Shown in pieces: positions 1 through 9,239 of a stretch of DNA of 45,853 nucleotides. The notes under the pieces are model-generated. The model saw only the letters and a program-made list of their open reading frames with translations. It was not told the DNA's origin and did no database searches. Each line of letters begins with the position of its first letter. The stretch's first letter is position 1. The position numbers were made by a program, and so were the translations under genes. The DNA comes from Desulfohalobiaceae bacterium. Its GTDB lineage: Bacteria; Desulfobacterota; Desulfovibrionia; Desulfovibrionales; Desulfothermaceae. The stretch is from contig JAIPEP010000005.1 in the NCBI GenBank assembly GCA_021737085.1, positions 1-45,853 of the forward strand, read 5' to 3'.

Positions 1-527
1 CCTACGGCGTTCCGCTGAATATTACCATCACCATCATGGGCGTGTTCCTGGTCTCCTTCGCCGCAACCACTCTGGACACGGCCACCAGGCTGCAGCGCTA
101 CATCGTGGGCGAGTTGGGTAATGCCATCAAGGTCCCCCAGCTGGGCAACCGCCATCCCGGTACCCTGATCGCGGTAATTACCGCCTTCATCCTGGCCTTC
201 TACAACGGCTCCGGCAAGGGCGCCATGACCCTGTGGCCCTTGTTCGGCGCAGCGAACCAGCTCCTGGCCGGCCTGGCCCTGTTGGTCATCACCATCTATC
301 TGGTGCGCAAGCAGGTCTCCATGTTCTACACCTTCATCCCCATGCTCTTTATGATCGTCATGACCGGTTGGGCCATGCTGTTCAATCTAGGCAACTTCTA
401 TTCTTCGGGGAACTGGCTGCTCTTCGGGATCAATCTGGTCATACTCTTGTTGGAGGCCTGGATGATTATTGAGGCCATAATCTACTTCAAAAACCCTGTG
501 CCGGGTGGTGAACCGCGGCAGGCCTGA
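1..527 (+). CDS. cstA: Carbon starvation protein CstA, C-terminal part (5' truncated by window edge)
   Basis: This is the last ~175 codons of a CstA-family membrane protein, a peptide or pyruvate transporter of the inner membrane induced on carbon limitation in the known family. The frame is open from the first bases (codons from position 3, upstream of the Met at 36), so the gene starts outside the window. The visible part has the family hallmark SFAATTLDTATRLQRYI, a GAANQLLAGLAL segment and several hydrophobic helices (about residues 45-55, 73-90, 96-115 and 127-147 counted from the Met at 36). It ends at TGA 525-527 and is followed at once by a strong hairpin. The next gene is convergent. 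Family assignment is confident; the transported substrate is not readable from sequence. Confidence 0.9.
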   Translation, partial: YGVPLNITITIMGVFLVSFAATTLDTATRLQRYIVGELGNAIKVPQLGNRHPGTLIAVITAFILAFYNGSGKGAMTLWPLFGAANQLLAGLALLVITIYLVRKQVSMFYTFIPMLFMIVMTGWAMLFNLGNFYSSGNWLLFGINLVILLLEAWMIIEAIIYFKNPVPGGEPRQA

Positions 528-528
528 G

Positions 529-578
529 CTAGAAAGTTCCCCTCCGGAAAGAGGATTTTCCCAAGGGGAACTTTCTAG
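529..578. terminator. Bidirectional terminator-like hairpin between convergent genes
   Basis: A perfect 15-bp inverted repeat, arms 529-543 and 564-578, encloses a 20-nt loop that holds a small inner dyad (GGAAA...TTTCC). It begins two bases after the cstA stop and ends about 30 bases before the stop of the convergent reductase gene, so it can serve both. There is no long T tract on either strand, so efficiency is uncertain. Confidence 0.7.
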
Positions 579-609
579 GCAACTATGGGCCCCGGGAGCG
601 ACTCCAGGC

Positions 610-1539
610 TCAGGGGCCCATTTCCCACCATTTTTCCAGGCTGCGGATGGCCTGGAACAGGAAGTGGTTCGCCGGGACACTGAGGCCGTGTTTTTTGGCC
701 AGCTCTGTGACCTTGCCGGAAAACATTTCCACCTCGGTCTTGCGCCCGGCTTCTATATCCTGGCACATGGAGGTCCTCCCTTCCGGTGAGAGCCTGTCCA
801 GAACGGAATACCAGGCATTCATGTCCTCCTGGCGTAGATCCACACCGATGGCGGCAGCCAGATCCACCACCTCGGCCATGGTAGCCTCCATGAGCTGGCG
901 GGATTCCTCCACGCGCTGAAAGGCCCCGTAGGGGAGACGAAGCATGGCGGAGACCTGATTGGCCCCGCAGTTGACCATGTACTTCCACCACAACATGCGC
1001 AGCATATCCTGCGGTACCTCGTTGGCGATGCCCGCTGCATTCAACAGCCCGCGCACCTCGTCCACCTTCGGGTCGGGCTCTGTGTTGTCCGCGCGTCCCC
1101 AATAGAGCACCCCTTCCTGGGTATAGCTCACCCTGTTCTGCGACCGCTGGGCGTCGATCCCCAGGGCCACTCCGTAAAGGACCCGCTGCCAGCCGTAGCC
1201 TCCGGCCAGGATCTCTTCGCTGTCGATCCCGTTCATGGCGGAGAGGATTACAGTATCCTCCCCCACCACATTGGCCATGTCCTGGACCGCCTGAGGCAGG
1301 TGCTGGTATTTGACCGTAACCAGGATCAGATCGGCAGTGGGGCCTGTATCCTCCGGGCGTTGCACAGCGCAGGGATAATGGGTGTCGTTGACCATAATGC
1401 CGCGCTCCTGCAGCCGGGTAAAGCGCTCCCCTCCAGCCAGCAGGAAGATCCCCTCCGGATCGAGCTCATAGAATTTGGCGGCGTAAAAGGAGCCCATGGC
1501 ACCGGCCCCAATCACACAGACCTTGGGATGTCGGTTCAT
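610..1539 (-). CDS. 2-dehydropantoate 2-reductase family protein (PanE/ApbA-like)
   Basis: A 309-residue NADPH-dependent oxidoreductase of the ketopantoate reductase family, which in pantothenate synthesis reduces 2-dehydropantoate to pantoate. The N terminus has the Rossmann dinucleotide-binding motif VCVIGAGAMGSFYAAKF (about residues 6-22). The central lysine/asparagine region WWKYMVNCGANQVSAML and the C-terminal helical part with S-M-x-Q-D-I-E-A-G-R-K-T-E match the family. I chose ATG 1539 because it has an AGGA ribosome site and puts the GAGAMG motif at the expected place; the open frame extends 39 codons further but would overlap the next gene. Enzymes of this family include paralogues with other 2-keto acid substrates, so the pantoate role is likely but not certain. 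Confidence 0.85.
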   Translation of the reverse strand: MNRHPKVCVIGAGAMGSFYAAKFYELDPEGIFLLAGGERFTRLQERGIMVNDTHYPCAVQRPEDTGPTADLILVTVKYQHLPQAVQDMANVVGEDTVILSAMNGIDSEEILAGGYGWQRVLYGVALGIDAQRSQNRVSYTQEGVLYWGRADNTEPDPKVDEVRGLLNAAGIANEVPQDMLRMLWWKYMVNCGANQVSAMLRLPYGAFQRVEESRQLMEATMAEVVDLAAAIGVDLRQEDMNAWYSVLDRLSPEGRTSMCQDIEAGRKTEVEMFSGKVTELAKKHGLSVPANHFLFQAIRSLEKWWEMGP

Positions 1540-1609
1540 ATGTCCTTTCCTCGTTTCCTCGAGTTGTCCTTCCGGGAAAATTGTGCCCGTACTGACGCGG
1601 ACCCGGGGG

Positions 1610-2350
1610 CTAACCAGCTGACGCCTGGGGTACGGCGTGCGTTGGGAAGGAGGCACCGTTTTGGGCCAGGTTACTCAAGGTTACTAACCAGAATGTCCTG
1701 TTCCAGTACAGGCTGATGCTCTCCGGTCGTTCTTCAATGTGACGGAAGAGTTGTTTTGCTCTGTCCGAGACCAGCTCGGCATAAGAGAGGATAAGGCAGG
1801 CGGAGCCAAGGATGAAAGGGGAGCCCTCCCGACTGATGGCCTGGAGGATGTGCTCCTGCCAGGGCTGCACCAGATCCGGCCTTGCCTGGGCCAATCTGGC
1901 TATCCCCCAGTAGGCCCCCTCGCGAAGGGGGAGGTACTCCAGGAAGTTGTCCGCTTGCTCTCGCTCCAGGATGAAGGAAACCAGAATATTGGCGTATTCC
2001 TCGGCTATCTCGGGGAGGGCTGCCAGGATCTCGGCTATTGCTTCCGGGGCCCCCCAGCCGATTCCCCCGGATTCATCGTTCAGACTCCAAGTGCATCTGC
2101 GTACCACTATCCTGGCCTGCTCCAGCCCGCTTTCGGAGAGCTTGGGGACGGCAATCCCAAAACAGCTCACTGCGTGCCAGCGAACGGTCCTGGATGTGGA
2201 GTACAAGGCGGCAAAGAGGGGAGAAATCGTTTTTGGAGGGGTGACCTCGGAGATGATCAGACGGGAGAATGCCTCCTCCCAGTCCCTGTCCGCCAAAATA
2301 TCCCGGACTCGTCGCTTTATCTTCCTGGAAGTCGTAAGCTCTGGGTTCAC
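1610..2350 (-). CDS. Conserved hypothetical protein with HEAT-like helical repeats
   Basis: A soluble, largely alpha-helical protein of about 246 residues. Helical pairs such as SPLFAALYSTSRTVRWHAVS, APEAIAEILAALPEIAEEY and EGAYWGIARLAQARPDL have the pattern of HEAT repeats. It resembles a HEAT-type family I associate with Desulfovibrio genomes (DVU0298-like), recalled from memory and not checked. No catalytic motif is visible. The start is a problem: the open frame begins at GTG 2350, 15 nt from a good GGAGG, while an ATG at 2360 with ideal spacing to the same GGAGG is in another frame. Either GTG is used or a small frameshift lies in the first dozen codons. It follows the rubredoxin gene on the same strand. 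Confidence 0.7.
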   Translation of the reverse strand: MNPELTTSRKIKRRVRDILADRDWEEAFSRLIISEVTPPKTISPLFAALYSTSRTVRWHAVSCFGIAVPKLSESGLEQARIVVRRCTWSLNDESGGIGWGAPEAIAEILAALPEIAEEYANILVSFILEREQADNFLEYLPLREGAYWGIARLAQARPDLVQPWQEHILQAISREGSPFILGSACLILSYAELVSDRAKQLFRHIEERPESISLYWNRTFWLVTLSNLAQNGASFPTHAVPQASAG

Positions 2351-2368
2351 GCTGTTTCATCTTTTCCT

Positions 2369-2391
2369 CCGGCCCCGCTGAGCGGGGCCGG
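2369..2391 (-). terminator. GC-rich hairpin between rubredoxin and HEAT-like gene, touching the ribosome site
   Basis: An 11-bp inverted repeat, arms 2369-2379 and 2381-2391, folds into a tight GC hairpin. On the minus strand it lies 10 nt after the rubredoxin stop and its 3' arm shares bases with the GGAGG ribosome site (2366-2370) of the next gene. It could end the desulfoferrodoxin-rubredoxin transcript or mask translation of the gene below. No T tract follows on the minus strand; four Ts follow on the plus strand. Confidence 0.5.
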
Positions 2392-2401
2392 GCTTTTGGT
2401 C

Positions 2402-2560
2402 CTATTCCTTGCTGAATTCGTCCTTGGCCGCACCGCAGACAGGGCAGCTCCAATCCTCGGGCAGGTCCTCGAAGGCGGTGCCGGGGGAAATCCCGTTATC
2501 CGGATCGCCCTGCTGCGGATCGTAGATGTAGCCACATACATTGCATACCCATCGGTCCAT
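2402..2560 (-). CDS. rub: Rubredoxin
   Basis: A 52-residue rubredoxin. The two iron-binding knuckles are complete: CNVCGY at residues 6-11 and CPVCGA at 39-44, giving the Cys4 site for one iron. Typical family residues are present ([15 protein letters not shown] at the start, [13 protein letters not shown] in the second half). It is a small cytoplasmic one-electron carrier. A good ribosome site (AGAAGGAG, 7 nt from ATG) precedes it. It follows desulfoferrodoxin by about 90 bp on the same strand, the classic rbo-rub arrangement of sulfate reducers in which rubredoxin passes electrons to the superoxide reductase. Confidence 0.95.
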   Translation of the reverse strand: MDRWVCNVCGYIYDPQQGDPDNGISPGTAFEDLPEDWSCPVCGAAKDEFSKE

Positions 2561-2650
2561 AACGCCTCTCCTTCTGGTTTGTCTTGCGGTTTTTTTCCGC
2601 GGGGTAAAGGGGCCGTACCTCCGGGGAGGGAGCAGCCCTCACTGATCGGA

Positions 2651-3031
2651 TCAGCCCTGGGCCTGCCACAAACCGTGGATGTTGCAGTATTCCCTGGCGG
2701 TGACCTGCGAGGCCTGGATGCAGAATTCCGCCTTCGGTGCCTGCCCTGGTTGCAGGAAGGCGGTATAGCTGACACCGTCGGCGATGAGCTCGATCCACTC
2801 GATGTAGTGCTTGTCTTCCATGGGGTGGTCTACTGAGCCGACATTCACCGTGTAGCCCTGTCCGGTTTTCTCGATAACCGGGACGTGCTTTTCCTTGGCC
2901 GCATCCACAGTGCCCGGTTCGATCAGCTGCATGGACTGGCCGCAGCAGACGAGTTCCCCCTGACCGCCGTGCATAACCTCTACGATATTGCCGCAGACGT
3001 TGCATTTGTAAATTTCCAATTGCTTGGCCAT
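2651..3031 (-). CDS. dfx: Desulfoferrodoxin (2Fe superoxide reductase)
   Basis: A 126-residue two-iron superoxide reductase that reduces superoxide to hydrogen peroxide without releasing oxygen. Both metal centres are visible. Centre I, the desulforedoxin-like FeCys4 site, uses C10, C13, C29 and C30. Centre II, the catalytic Fe(His4Cys) site, is supplied by H49, H69, H75, H119 and C116. The EKH motif at 47-49 carries the conserved glutamate and lysine that help protonate the intermediate. ATG 3031 has a strong GGAGGAG ribosome site. It is first in a unit with rubredoxin and, possibly, the HEAT-like gene. Upstream lies 586 bp without a gene, with a promoter facing this way. Confidence 0.96.
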   Translation of the reverse strand: MAKQLEIYKCNVCGNIVEVMHGGQGELVCCGQSMQLIEPGTVDAAKEKHVPVIEKTGQGYTVNVGSVDHPMEDKHYIEWIELIADGVSYTAFLQPGQAPKAEFCIQASQVTAREYCNIHGLWQAQG

Positions 3032-3239
3032 AGCTCCTCCTTTTACTGGTTGGGGATTGCCTGATCGCTTGCCGCAAAGGGCAGCTCATCTCAAGCCGGC
3101 GCGTTGGTCGCGTAACTTGAATGTTTTTCCCTGTTTCGGTTTGCAGAAAAGCCTGTCTTTATCCATGTCCATGGGGATCTGGCTGGGTTAAGCGCTGTTT
3201 GAGCAAAGGAAAAAGGCCACAAGGGGATTTTTCGATTGT

Positions 3240-3525
3240 GCATGAAAATGTCTGTAACATCTGAATTGTTGGAAATATTTTTAGCGAGCCGAGCCGGGGA
3301 GAGCGCTGAAGCGCGGGTTTCATCCCATCCTACAAATGCAGGGTGCAGCAACATCCAAGCGGATCCACTCCCGAGCCACCAGTGAACAAAGGCACGATTT
3401 TTCGTACGGCAAGCCCTGGAAAATAGGGGCACGAGCTTGGGACTTATGCACTCTACTTCAAAGCCCCGATCTATATGAAACCCAGCGAAGCGCTCTCCCC
3501 GGTTCGGCTCGCGACATTTTCATGC
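3240..3525. repeat. Foldback element: long imperfect inverted repeat in a gene-free stretch
   Basis: The 586-bp gap 3032-3617 holds no convincing gene but a striking inverted repeat. Arm 1 core is 3284-3323 and arm 2 core is 3475-3512; aligned as inverted copies they match at about 35 of 40 positions, including an uninterrupted CCGGGGAGAGCGCT block. Both arms also end in the 13-mer GCATGAAAATGTC (3240-3252, and its complement 3513-3525). In arm 2 the 13-mer abuts the core; in arm 1 a 31-nt AT-rich segment (3253-3283) separates them. The loop (3324-3474) has no feature I recognise. It could be a MITE-like element, a structured leader of the dfx operon, or a non-coding RNA. Confidence 0.75.
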
Positions 3526-3588
3526 TTCGTTGTGCCCGGGTCGGCCCGGGAATGAAGGTTGTATGAATCGAGGGGCATTACTTTATTT

Positions 3589-3616
3589 ATAATAATAAAT
3601 ACTATTCTTATGTCAA
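3589..3616 (-). promoter_or_regulatory. Sigma-70-type promoter facing the desulfoferrodoxin operon
   Basis: On the minus strand a perfect -35 box TTGACA (3616-3611) is followed after 16 nt by TATTAT (3594-3589), with overlapping alternatives ATTATA and TATAAA at spacings 17 and 19. It begins directly at the end of rodA and points toward dfx, about 550 nt away. The -10 region lies in an AT-rich near-palindrome that could hold a Fur/PerR-type site, but the match is loose. A transcript from here would run through the foldback repeat. Confidence 0.6.
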
Positions 3617-3617
3617 G

Positions 3618-4733
3618 TCATTTCTGGGTAAAGATATACCGGCGCATGGAAATACTGAAAACAAGGCCAAGCAGTATGCAGTTTATCAAGGTGGAGGATC
3701 CCCCGTAGCTGAAAAAGGGCAAAGGGATGCCCACTATGGGCATCAAACCTAGGACCATGCCTATGTTGATGAGTACCTGCCAGAAGAAGTAGAAGAAGAC
3801 CCCGCAAACGATGTAAGAGCCGAAGGCATCCTTGGATGTCCCGGCGACCACAACGAGCTGATAAAGGAAAAGGCAGAACAGGGCCAGAAGGAAAATACAC
3901 CCCACAAAGCCCCACTCCTCGCCGAAGACGGAGAAAGCGAAGTCCGTGTGCTTGGCCGGTAGGAAGCGCAGCTGGCTCTGGGTTCCCTCCAGAAAGCCTT
4001 TCCCCCATACTTGCCCCGAACCTACGGCGATCTGGGACTGAATGGTGTTGTATCCCGCTCCCAGGGGGTCCATGTGCGGATGCAGAAAGGTCAGGATGCG
4101 TTCCTTCTGGTAGTCCAAAAGCATGAACCAGGCTCCCGGGGCCAAAAGCGGAAGGCCCACGAGGCAGGTGAGGAACACTCGCTTGGATATTCCCTTGAAC
4201 AGGAGCATCCCCCCCACCAGCATAAGAATGTTCAGCCCTGAGCCCAGATCGGGTTGTAGGAAGATGAGCACTACAGGGATCGCTACGATCCCCAGGATTC
4301 CGCCAAGGCCTTTCCATCCCACTGGCCCGGATATTCTGGACAGCAGGGCGGCGATGAGGAGAATAACGCTCACTTTGGCCAGCTCCGTGGGCTGGAAGCT
4401 GATAGGGCCCAGGTCGACCCATCGTTTGGCCCCGGAAATGGAGGTGCCGAATACGAGGACATAGGCGAGCAGGGCGATGGTCACGCTGTAGAGAGGCCAT
4501 ACTATTTCCTTGAGATGGCGGTAGTTAAAGATGATGATTACGGGAATGGCAGATAAGCCTATGGCAAACCAAAAGATCTGTTTCTGATAGTAAAAGGACG
4601 TGGTCACGCCCTTGTCCACTCGCAGCGTCCCAGCGGAGTAGAGGTTGAGGATTCCCAGGCCGGCCAAAAGGAGCAAAAGGAATAAAAGGGACCAGTTGAA
4701 TTGGGAGAGGGTCCTGCGGTCCAAGAAAGGCAT
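3618..4733 (-). CDS. rodA: Rod-shape-determining SEDS protein RodA
   Basis: A 371-residue polytopic inner-membrane protein of the SEDS family, the glycosyltransferase that polymerises lipid II into glycan strands during cell elongation, working with the class B PBP2 encoded just upstream. About ten hydrophobic helices are visible. Conserved blocks include GAKRWVDLGPISFQPTELAK, FLQPDLGSGL, FAFSVFGEEWGF and the C-terminal PLPFFSYGGSS. I take ATG 4733, which gives a normal RodA N terminus (MPFLDRRTLSQFNW). An alternative TTG at 4748 would overlap the mrdA stop. It is the last gene of the mre-mrd operon; a promoter for the next unit begins at its stop codon. Confidence 0.95.
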   Translation of the reverse strand: MPFLDRRTLSQFNWSLLFLLLLLAGLGILNLYSAGTLRVDKGVTTSFYYQKQIFWFAIGLSAIPVIIIFNYRHLKEIVWPLYSVTIALLAYVLVFGTSISGAKRWVDLGPISFQPTELAKVSVILLIAALLSRISGPVGWKGLGGILGIVAIPVVLIFLQPDLGSGLNILMLVGGMLLFKGISKRVFLTCLVGLPLLAPGAWFMLLDYQKERILTFLHPHMDPLGAGYNTIQSQIAVGSGQVWGKGFLEGTQSQLRFLPAKHTDFAFSVFGEEWGFVGCIFLLALFCLFLYQLVVVAGTSKDAFGSYIVCGVFFYFFWQVLINIGMVLGLMPIVGIPLPFFSYGGSSTLINCILLGLVFSISMRRYIFTQK

Positions 4734-4744
4734 GGGGCGGTCTC

Positions 4745-6517
4745 TCAATGAAAGAGGTAATCGTAGATGGACTTGACCAGGGGACCGGCCGCGGAACTGC
4801 CGTGTCCGCCGTGCTCGATAAGGGCCGCGACAACGTATTTTTTCTGGCCCTTAATCCCGTAACTCACCATCCAGGCGTGGTCGCGGTATTTGTAGGGGAT
4901 AACCTCTGTCTCTTGGTCCAGGAATTTGTCCTTGAGCTTGATTACCTGGGCCGTTCCTGTCTTGCCACCGATCACTGCGTCCCGGGTGCGAAGACGCCAG
5001 GCGGTTCCATGCGGTTCCTCCACAGTGGCTCGCATGCTCCGGAGCAGGAAGTTAAGCTCTTCTCCGGACAAAGGGAGCCTGCCTCGCTGCTTGGGTTCTT
5101 TCCGGGCCAGGAGATTGGGTCGTAAAAGATAGCCTCCGTTGAGCAGGGCAGCCACATAACGGGCCATCTGTATTGGGGTGACCAGGGTGTAGCCCTGGCC
5201 GATGGCGGTGTTCAGGGTATCCCCCCCTTGCCAGGAGCGGCCGATGTGCCTCTTTTTCCATTCCCTGCCGGGTATGAGCCCCTGGTTTTCGTCCGGAAGA
5301 AGGATTCCCGTCTCCTGGTGAAAACCGTTGCTTCTGGCGTATTGGGAAATGGCGTCTATGCCCAGTTTTTCGCCCAGCTTGTAGAAATAGACGTCGCAGG
5401 ACTGTTTGATTGCCTCTTTAAGAGCCACATCCCCGTGGCCCTCCTCCTTCCAGCAATGAAAAACGCGGTTGCCCAAGCGGTAGAATCCGGGACAGTGGAG
5501 CTGTTTATCCAGGGGGACGGCCTTGCGGCTCAGGGCTGCGGAGGCAATGACAAGCTTGAATACCGATCCGGGCGGGTAGGTGCTTTGAACCGCTCGGTTG
5601 CGCAAGGGATCCCGGCGATTGCTAAGCAGCTTGTGCCATTTTTGCTCGGAAATTCCCTCCACAAAAGCATTCCCATCGTATCCGGGTTTGCTGACCAAGG
5701 CCAATACATTTCCGTTATGCGGGCGCATGACCACCACAGCCCCGGCTTGTTTGTCCATCTCCCTCCATATGAAGCGCTGCAGATCCGCATCGATGGTCAG
5801 GCGAACCGTTTCGCCGGACTCGGGCCTAGCGATCACTCGTTCCTTGAGCACCCGGCCCTGGGCGTCCACTTCCAGGATCTCCCGCCCCTTCTCCCCGCGG
5901 AGGCGATTGTCCAGGGCCTGTTCCAGGCCTCGCTTGCCGATGTTGTCCCCAGACTGCACTTGGGGATGGTTCCGCAGCTCTTGTTGGTTGGCCTGGGCCA
6001 CGTACCCCAGCACGTGGGAAAAAACCGGAGTCTGTGGGTAGTGACGCTTCGGCCTGCTGATTATCTGCAGGCCGGCCCAGCTCATCAGACGCGTTTCAAT
6101 TCGGGCCAGTTGGGAAAAAGGTAAGCTTTGCACCAAAATGATCGGTTTGAAGGGATCTACCTGAGATTTACCTTTATTATAGCGCTTTTCGAGCTTCTGT
6201 AAAGAGATCCCTGTCCAATCGCTGACGCGAGATAGGGCGGCCTCGATATTGTTGCAGTCCTCCCGTACGAGCCCCAGGGCGTAGGCGGGTTTGTTTTCGG
6301 CCAGGATCTCTCCGTTTCTGGCCCGGATGGCCCCTCTTAGGGGATAGATGGAGCGCTCCCGCATCAGATTCTGCCTTGCCTTGTCCACGTATTCTTCGCC
6401 CTGCAGGACCTGGAGATGCCACAGGCGCAACAGGACAAGGCAGAAAAGAGCGAGGACGAGTACCTGCAGCAGTTTGTATCCTTTACTACTCGGTTCCCGG
6501 GGATCTGATCCGATCAT
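4745..6517 (-). CDS. mrdA: Penicillin-binding protein 2 (elongasome transpeptidase)
   Basis: A 590-residue class B penicillin-binding protein that cross-links peptidoglycan during rod elongation. There is a short cytoplasmic tail, one membrane anchor (about residues 14-31), a pedestal with the RGAIRARNGEILA block near residue 61, and a transpeptidase domain. The three catalytic motifs are intact: SVFK at 318-321 with the nucleophile serine, SCD at 373-375, and KTGT at 519-522. Length fits PBP2. ATG 6517 lies inside the end of mreD (32-nt overlap), and its stop precedes rodA by about a dozen bases, indicating translational coupling in the operon mreB-mreC-mreD-mrdA-rodA. Confidence 0.95.
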   Translation of the reverse strand: MIGSDPREPSSKGYKLLQVLVLALFCLVLLRLWHLQVLQGEEYVDKARQNLMRERSIYPLRGAIRARNGEILAENKPAYALGLVREDCNNIEAALSRVSDWTGISLQKLEKRYNKGKSQVDPFKPIILVQSLPFSQLARIETRLMSWAGLQIISRPKRHYPQTPVFSHVLGYVAQANQQELRNHPQVQSGDNIGKRGLEQALDNRLRGEKGREILEVDAQGRVLKERVIARPESGETVRLTIDADLQRFIWREMDKQAGAVVVMRPHNGNVLALVSKPGYDGNAFVEGISEQKWHKLLSNRRDPLRNRAVQSTYPPGSVFKLVIASAALSRKAVPLDKQLHCPGFYRLGNRVFHCWKEEGHGDVALKEAIKQSCDVYFYKLGEKLGIDAISQYARSNGFHQETGILLPDENQGLIPGREWKKRHIGRSWQGGDTLNTAIGQGYTLVTPIQMARYVAALLNGGYLLRPNLLARKEPKQRGRLPLSGEELNFLLRSMRATVEEPHGTAWRLRTRDAVIGGKTGTAQVIKLKDKFLDQETEVIPYKYRDHAWMVSYGIKGQKKYVVAALIEHGGHGSSAAGPLVKSIYDYLFH

Positions 6518-6971
6518 AGCGAGGTGCTATCCGTAAGTGATAGATTAAGCTGGCAATGGCCCAGAGCACAGGGAAAACCGCTGCTATTCGCGCGCTCTGC
6601 AACAGGATCTGTTGGGGAACGATCTGGATGTCCTGCAACGAGGTTATAAGGTGGATCACGCCCAGATGCCACAGTCCGGCGAAAGCGGAGAGGGAGAGAA
6701 TGTACATGGGGCTGGAGGTGCTGATGTAGGCCCTGATCAGGAAGAAAAAGTAAACTAAGCCAGCGTAGTAGAGTAAGGCGCTACCGAAGGGCAGGGATCC
6801 TGCTCCTTCCTGAAGCAGGATCCAGATCGGCGCCAGCCAGATCACATTCTGGTAGCGCCCGGCTTGGAGGCACAGGACAAGGGCCGGTCCGAAGCAGTCC
6901 GCACCGGGTATGACGCCCTGGATCCAGATAGCACAGACAGTGTATAAGGCCCACCAGAGGAATTCGATCAT
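6486..6971 (-). CDS. mreD: Rod-shape-determining membrane protein MreD
   Basis: A small, very hydrophobic protein of about 161 residues with roughly five membrane helices, lying exactly between mreC and mrdA. Sequence conservation in this family is weak, so identification rests on hydrophobic pattern, size and position. MreD links MreC with the elongation enzymes in the inner membrane. The start is uncertain: ATG 6971 begins directly at the first helix, while an in-frame GTG at 6989 is closer to a GGGAG sequence. Its 3' end overlaps mrdA by 32 nt. Confidence 0.8.
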   Translation of the reverse strand: MIEFLWWALYTVCAIWIQGVIPGADCFGPALVLCLQAGRYQNVIWLAPIWILLQEGAGSLPFGSALLYYAGLVYFFFLIRAYISTSSPMYILSLSAFAGLWHLGVIHLITSLQDIQIVPQQILLQSARIAAVFPVLWAIASLIYHLRIAPRYDRIRSPGTE

Positions 6972-7036
6972 GCCGGGGTTTCTCGCCACTCCCTGAAAGG
7001 GCAGCCTACGGGAGAGGATAATGCGGTTTTTCCCGC

Positions 7037-7912
7037 TTAATCAAGGCGCAAAAGCGAGGAGTGATCTAGAGCGAGGCCTTCCGGTTTATGCTTTCTTGAT
7101 TGTCGCAGCAAAAGGACTTCCTCCAGTTCCCTAAGGTTGACCAGAGGCCGGGCCTCCACTTCTTGAAACAGGGAGTGGCTGGTCTGTTCGATTTGGGTGA
7201 TGCGGGCCACCGGAATCCCTTTGGGGAAAATTCCCCCTAGGCCGGAGGTTACCACGATTTCTCCCTCGGAAAGTGGAGAGTTACGGGCTACATATTCCAG
7301 GCTGAGCGCTGCATCTGCTCCTCTTCCTTTCAGGATGGCCTTGCTCCGGTGGTTGCTGCTAATGACGGGGATTCTGCTGTTGGGGTCTGTGAGGAGCACC
7401 AGCTTGGAGAAATGGGGGCTCGTCTTCAGGATCTTTCCCACTAGGCCCGCGGGAGTGAGCGCGGGCATGTCCGGACGAACAAGATCACTGTGTCCCTTGT
7501 TCAGGGTCACAGTCTCCAGGACGTCCGAAGGGCTTATTTGCTCACCGACAATACGGGACCCGGTGCAACTCCAGTCCGGTGGAGGAGAGAAGCTAAGCAG
7601 CTCGCGGAGCCTTTCGGCTTCGTCGGCTCGGGAACGCAGGCGCATGGCCCGGATTTTCAGGTCTTGGATCCGTTGACGGAGTTGCTCGTTCTCCCTGCGG
7701 ACATCGAGGAGGGCGATGTAGTCCTGCCATAGACCTTGGCCGGTGCGCTGGATCCATTGCCCTGGATAGACTATCCAGCCCACAGCCTCCAGTCCAGTTA
7801 TGGTGGCCAGACGGTCCAGAAAATTTGTTTTCCGGTTGAAGGTGTAAAGGCCCAGATAAAGGGCAAGAGGGAGAAGCAACAGGGCGATAGGCTTGTATTT
7901 TTTTCCCAGCAA
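7037..7912 (-). CDS. mreC: Rod-shape-determining protein MreC
   Basis: A 291-residue bitopic periplasmic scaffold of the elongation complex. One N-terminal membrane helix (about residues 9-25) is followed by a coiled-coil stretch (about 65-105, with LDVRRENEQLRQRIQDLKIR) and the beta-rich MreC core. Typical signatures are the SPSDVLETVTLNKG segment, LTPAGLVGKI and LVLLTDPNSRIPV. The start lies 1 nt after the mreB stop, so the two are surely cotranslated. The C-terminal 25 residues after the core are basic and poorly conserved. Confidence 0.93.
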   Translation of the reverse strand: MLGKKYKPIALLLLPLALYLGLYTFNRKTNFLDRLATITGLEAVGWIVYPGQWIQRTGQGLWQDYIALLDVRRENEQLRQRIQDLKIRAMRLRSRADEAERLRELLSFSPPPDWSCTGSRIVGEQISPSDVLETVTLNKGHSDLVRPDMPALTPAGLVGKILKTSPHFSKLVLLTDPNSRIPVISSNHRSKAILKGRGADAALSLEYVARNSPLSEGEIVVTSGLGGIFPKGIPVARITQIEQTSHSLFQEVEARPLVNLRELEEVLLLRQSRKHKPEGLALDHSSLLRLD

Positions 7913-7913
7913 G

Positions 7914-8981
<1,068 letters not shown>

Positions 8982-9239
8982 CTAAGGGTTGTGGATATGC
9001 CTATCCTACCTCTCAGAGGATCGTGCTCTCTACTGACCGACGACACCACCCCATATCCCGGTTAGTAAGGTGAATTCCGGGATTGCTGCGGAAGCAGGCG
9101 CGCCATGGATGCCAAGGGGCTTTGCCGCAGGGCCTTTAAATCGGCCATAGGGAAGGACAATCCAAATCTTTTTTTACAATGCAGAGGGAAAAATTACAAG
9201 CATAGATTTGTCCATCCGGAAGAAACTGGAGCGCACTGA

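Noticed and set aside
1739-2836. 365-codon open frame on the plus strand
   Set aside because: It covers the HEAT-like, rubredoxin and desulfoferrodoxin genes in antisense; no motifs or ribosome site.
3091-3566. Short open frames in the gap before desulfoferrodoxin
   Set aside because: They cross the inverted repeat arms, lack ribosome sites and resemble no protein family.
3581-3610. PerR box over the desulfoferrodoxin promoter
   Set aside because: AT-rich near-palindrome only; it does not match the PerR consensus well enough to call.
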